From positions 124,001-188,000 of the forward strand of contig DKMD01000017.1 of the NCBI GenBank assembly GCA_002470465.1: DNA of 64,000 bases, read 5' to 3'. The stretch comes from Pluralibacter sp. UBA7423 (lineage in GTDB: Bacteria; Pseudomonadota; Gammaproteobacteria; Enterobacterales; Enterobacteriaceae). The position numbers and the translations under genes are program-made. Below, piece by piece: positions 63,826 through 64,000 of the stretch (position 1 is the stretch's first letter; each line of letters starts with the position of its first letter). A model generated the notes under the pieces. The model saw only the letters and a program-made list of their open reading frames with translations. It ran no database searches and was not told the DNA's origin.

Positions 63826-63870
63826 GTTGCGTGAAACGCAACACTCATATACCGTTCCTCATGAAGGAAC
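63826..63870. promoter_or_regulatory. Two palindromes in the higBA promoter
   Basis: GTTGCGT-GAA-ACGCAAC (63826-63842) and GTTCCT (63854-63859)/AGGAAC (63865-63870) lie just before the HigB start. Toxin-antitoxin promoters are usually repressed by the antitoxin at such sites. Confidence 0.6.
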
Positions 63871-63883
63871 ACGAGAGGAACCG

Positions 63884-64000
63884 ATGATCGTGAGCTTTCG
63901 GCATAAAGGATTACGTAATTTGTTCTATTACGATGAAACTGCAGGTGTTCATCCCTGGCACGTTAAGCGCTTGAAAGAACAGCTAACGCTACTGCAGGCA
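63884..64000 (+). CDS. higB: HigB toxin, type II TA system (partial, runs off window)
   Basis: First 39 codons of a RelE/HigB-type mRNA interferase: MIVSFRHKGLRNLFYYDETAGV, with HVKRLKEQLTLLQA after it. This N-terminal pattern (SFRHKGL...G...H..RL...L..L) is typical of HigB. GAGAGGAA precedes the ATG. HigB toxins cut mRNA at the ribosome. The antitoxin HigA should follow beyond the window. Confidence 0.82.
   Translation, partial: MIVSFRHKGLRNLFYYDETAGVHPWHVKRLKEQLTLLQA

Overview
The window looks like a chromosome segment of an Enterobacteriaceae bacterium close to Enterobacter, Lelliottia or Leclercia. Many genes are near-identical in protein sequence and partly in order to the E. coli K-12 terminus (sotB, ptrR-sad, glsB-yneG-dgcF, uxaB-yneE, tam, osmC, sra, maeA, digH). 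They are interleaved with genes E. coli K-12 lacks. There are no rRNA or tRNA genes, no CRISPR array and no intact insertion sequence. Short REP/BIME palindromes sit in many intergenic gaps.

This is the replication terminus. A 28-bp site at 31791-31818 matches my recollection of the E. coli XerCD site dif base for base. A Tus-binding Ter site lies at 14324-14346, just downstream of uxaB, where E. coli has TerC, about 17.4 kb from dif. Three perfect MatP sites (matS) occur at 9891, 55001 and 56991. The FtsK-orienting octamers I found point towards dif from both sides.

Layout. 1-8.3 kb: sugar efflux pump, tandem PhzF-like isomerases, ptrR/sad, a chemoreceptor, glutaminase glsB and yneG. 8.4-12.1 kb: three diguanylate cyclases in a row. 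12.2-17.7 kb: acetyltransferase, uxaB, TerC, yneE, a second acetyltransferase, an unlisted 32-residue membrane protein, tam, and an acyltransferase broken by one TGA. 17.8-28.4 kb: glutamate dehydrogenase and several small metabolic or efflux modules, each with its own regulator (Rrf2, TetR, HxlR), then a periplasmic DipZ-MsrA redox-repair operon. 28.7-31.3 kb: ymjA and a folate-independent methionine synthase pair (MesD-like core-MetE plus DUF1852/MesX). 31.3-43.9 kb: dif, then two BvgS-type hybrid kinases, one LuxR-type response regulator and a CS1-type (alternate chaperone-usher) fimbrial locus split into two divergent operons. 43.9-48.5 kb: a HipA-like kinase, a VF530-family protein, and a second elongation factor G divergent from an ArsR-type regulator. 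48.8-57.2 kb: a minimal ProQ/FinO protein with digH, an ECF sigma operon, a LysR/MFS pair, NUDIX, osmC and an alcohol dehydrogenase. 57.4-64 kb: sra, maeA, an ABC-F ATPase with a candidate leader peptide, a 3' scrap of adhP, an Rrf2-regulated flavin dehydrogenase, and the start of a HigB toxin.

The most original signals are three. First, a 19-bp inverted repeat flanks the divergent fimbrial promoter region, and the same half-site recurs upstream of the second hybrid kinase, which links sensors and fimbriae. Second, a short ORF with a strong ribosome site and a two-part hairpin precedes the ABC-F gene and looks like ribosome-mediated attenuation. Third, the EF-G paralogue has its own ArsR-type regulator. 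All functional calls come from reading translated sequence and recalled families; no database search was run.
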